A stretch of DNA of 12,353 bases, taken from the NCBI GenBank assembly GCA_011046055.1, contig DSBN01000053.1, positions 1 through 12,353 on the forward strand. Direction: 5' to 3'. How positions within the stretch are numbered: the stretch's first letter is position 1; each line of letters starts with the position of its first letter. Under the pieces are notes generated by a model. The model was not told the origin of the DNA. It was given only the letters and a program-made list of their open reading frames with translations, and searched no databases. Made by a program: the position numbers and the translations under genes. This document shows, piece after piece, positions 12,305 through 12,353 of this stretch. The DNA is from Sediminispirochaeta sp. (GTDB lineage: Bacteria > Spirochaetota > Spirochaetia > DSM-16054 > Sediminispirochaetaceae).

Positions 12305-12353
12305 ACGAATATGCAATCAGCACTGGGTAACGGGACAAAATAATAAACAAGGG
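12297..12353 (+). CDS. Start of a gene coupled to marR (3' part outside window)
   Basis: An ATG at 12297 follows AGGAG (12286-12290) by 6 bases and opens a frame of 19 codons that is still open at the window end. It overlaps the marR stop by 8 bases, the usual sign of translational coupling. The visible N-terminus, MSERICNQHWVTGQ, is polar, with no signal peptide, and is not recognisable. It is probably the target or effector gene controlled by the MarR regulator. Confidence 0.6.
   Translation, partial: MSERICNQHWVTGQNNKQG

Overview
The window looks like a chromosomal segment of an anaerobic or facultatively anaerobic bacterium. The signs are an oxygen-sensitive aldehyde:ferredoxin-oxidoreductase (AOR) type enzyme, a four-cluster ferredoxin-like partner, a complete-looking Tat export set and an Acr3/ArsC arsenic module. 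Base composition is moderate to high in GC within genes and very AT-rich between some of them. The phylum cannot be fixed from sequence reading alone; a spirochaete or another Gram-negative-type anaerobe is possible, but this is a guess. I saw no rRNA, tRNA, CRISPR array, insertion sequence or prophage gene.

Layout. (1) Positions 2-1305, plus strand: the end of an arsenic-resistance operon, acr3 (5' end cut off by the window), arsR and arsC, tightly packed. (2) Positions 1323-2672, minus strand: a stand-alone DUF4143-type ATPase with its own AT-rich, repeat-containing upstream region. (3) Positions 2673-3042: a gap of about 370 bases with direct and inverted repeats, a perfect palindrome, a possible 34-codon reading frame and a terminator-like hairpin. 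(4) Positions 3043-4473, minus strand: a nitronate-monooxygenase-family flavoprotein with a four-cysteine insert and a C-terminal coiled coil. (5) Positions 4474-4822: a very AT-rich divergent promoter region. (6) Positions 4823-10071, plus strand: a seven-gene operon encoding a Tat-signal 4x[4Fe-4S] protein, a YdhV-type AOR, an unrecognised 163-residue protein, an FdhD-like protein lacking the CxxC motif, TatC, a TatB-like protein and a TatA gene with a one-base frameshift. A strong hairpin follows. (7) Positions 10307-11764: a PutP-type sodium/solute symporter with its own promoter. (8) Positions 11843-12304: a MarR-family regulator preceded by two copies of one inverted repeat, then the first 19 codons of a translationally coupled gene that runs off the window.

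The most interesting unit is the seven-gene operon. It appears to package an AOR-type molybdo- or tungstoenzyme, its electron-transfer subunit (with an export signal), a candidate cofactor-handling protein and the export machinery together. How the enzyme is localised, whether the modified FdhD-like protein serves an AOR cofactor, and whether the frameshifted tatA is real are the main open questions. The second notable signal is the paired operator in front of the MarR gene.
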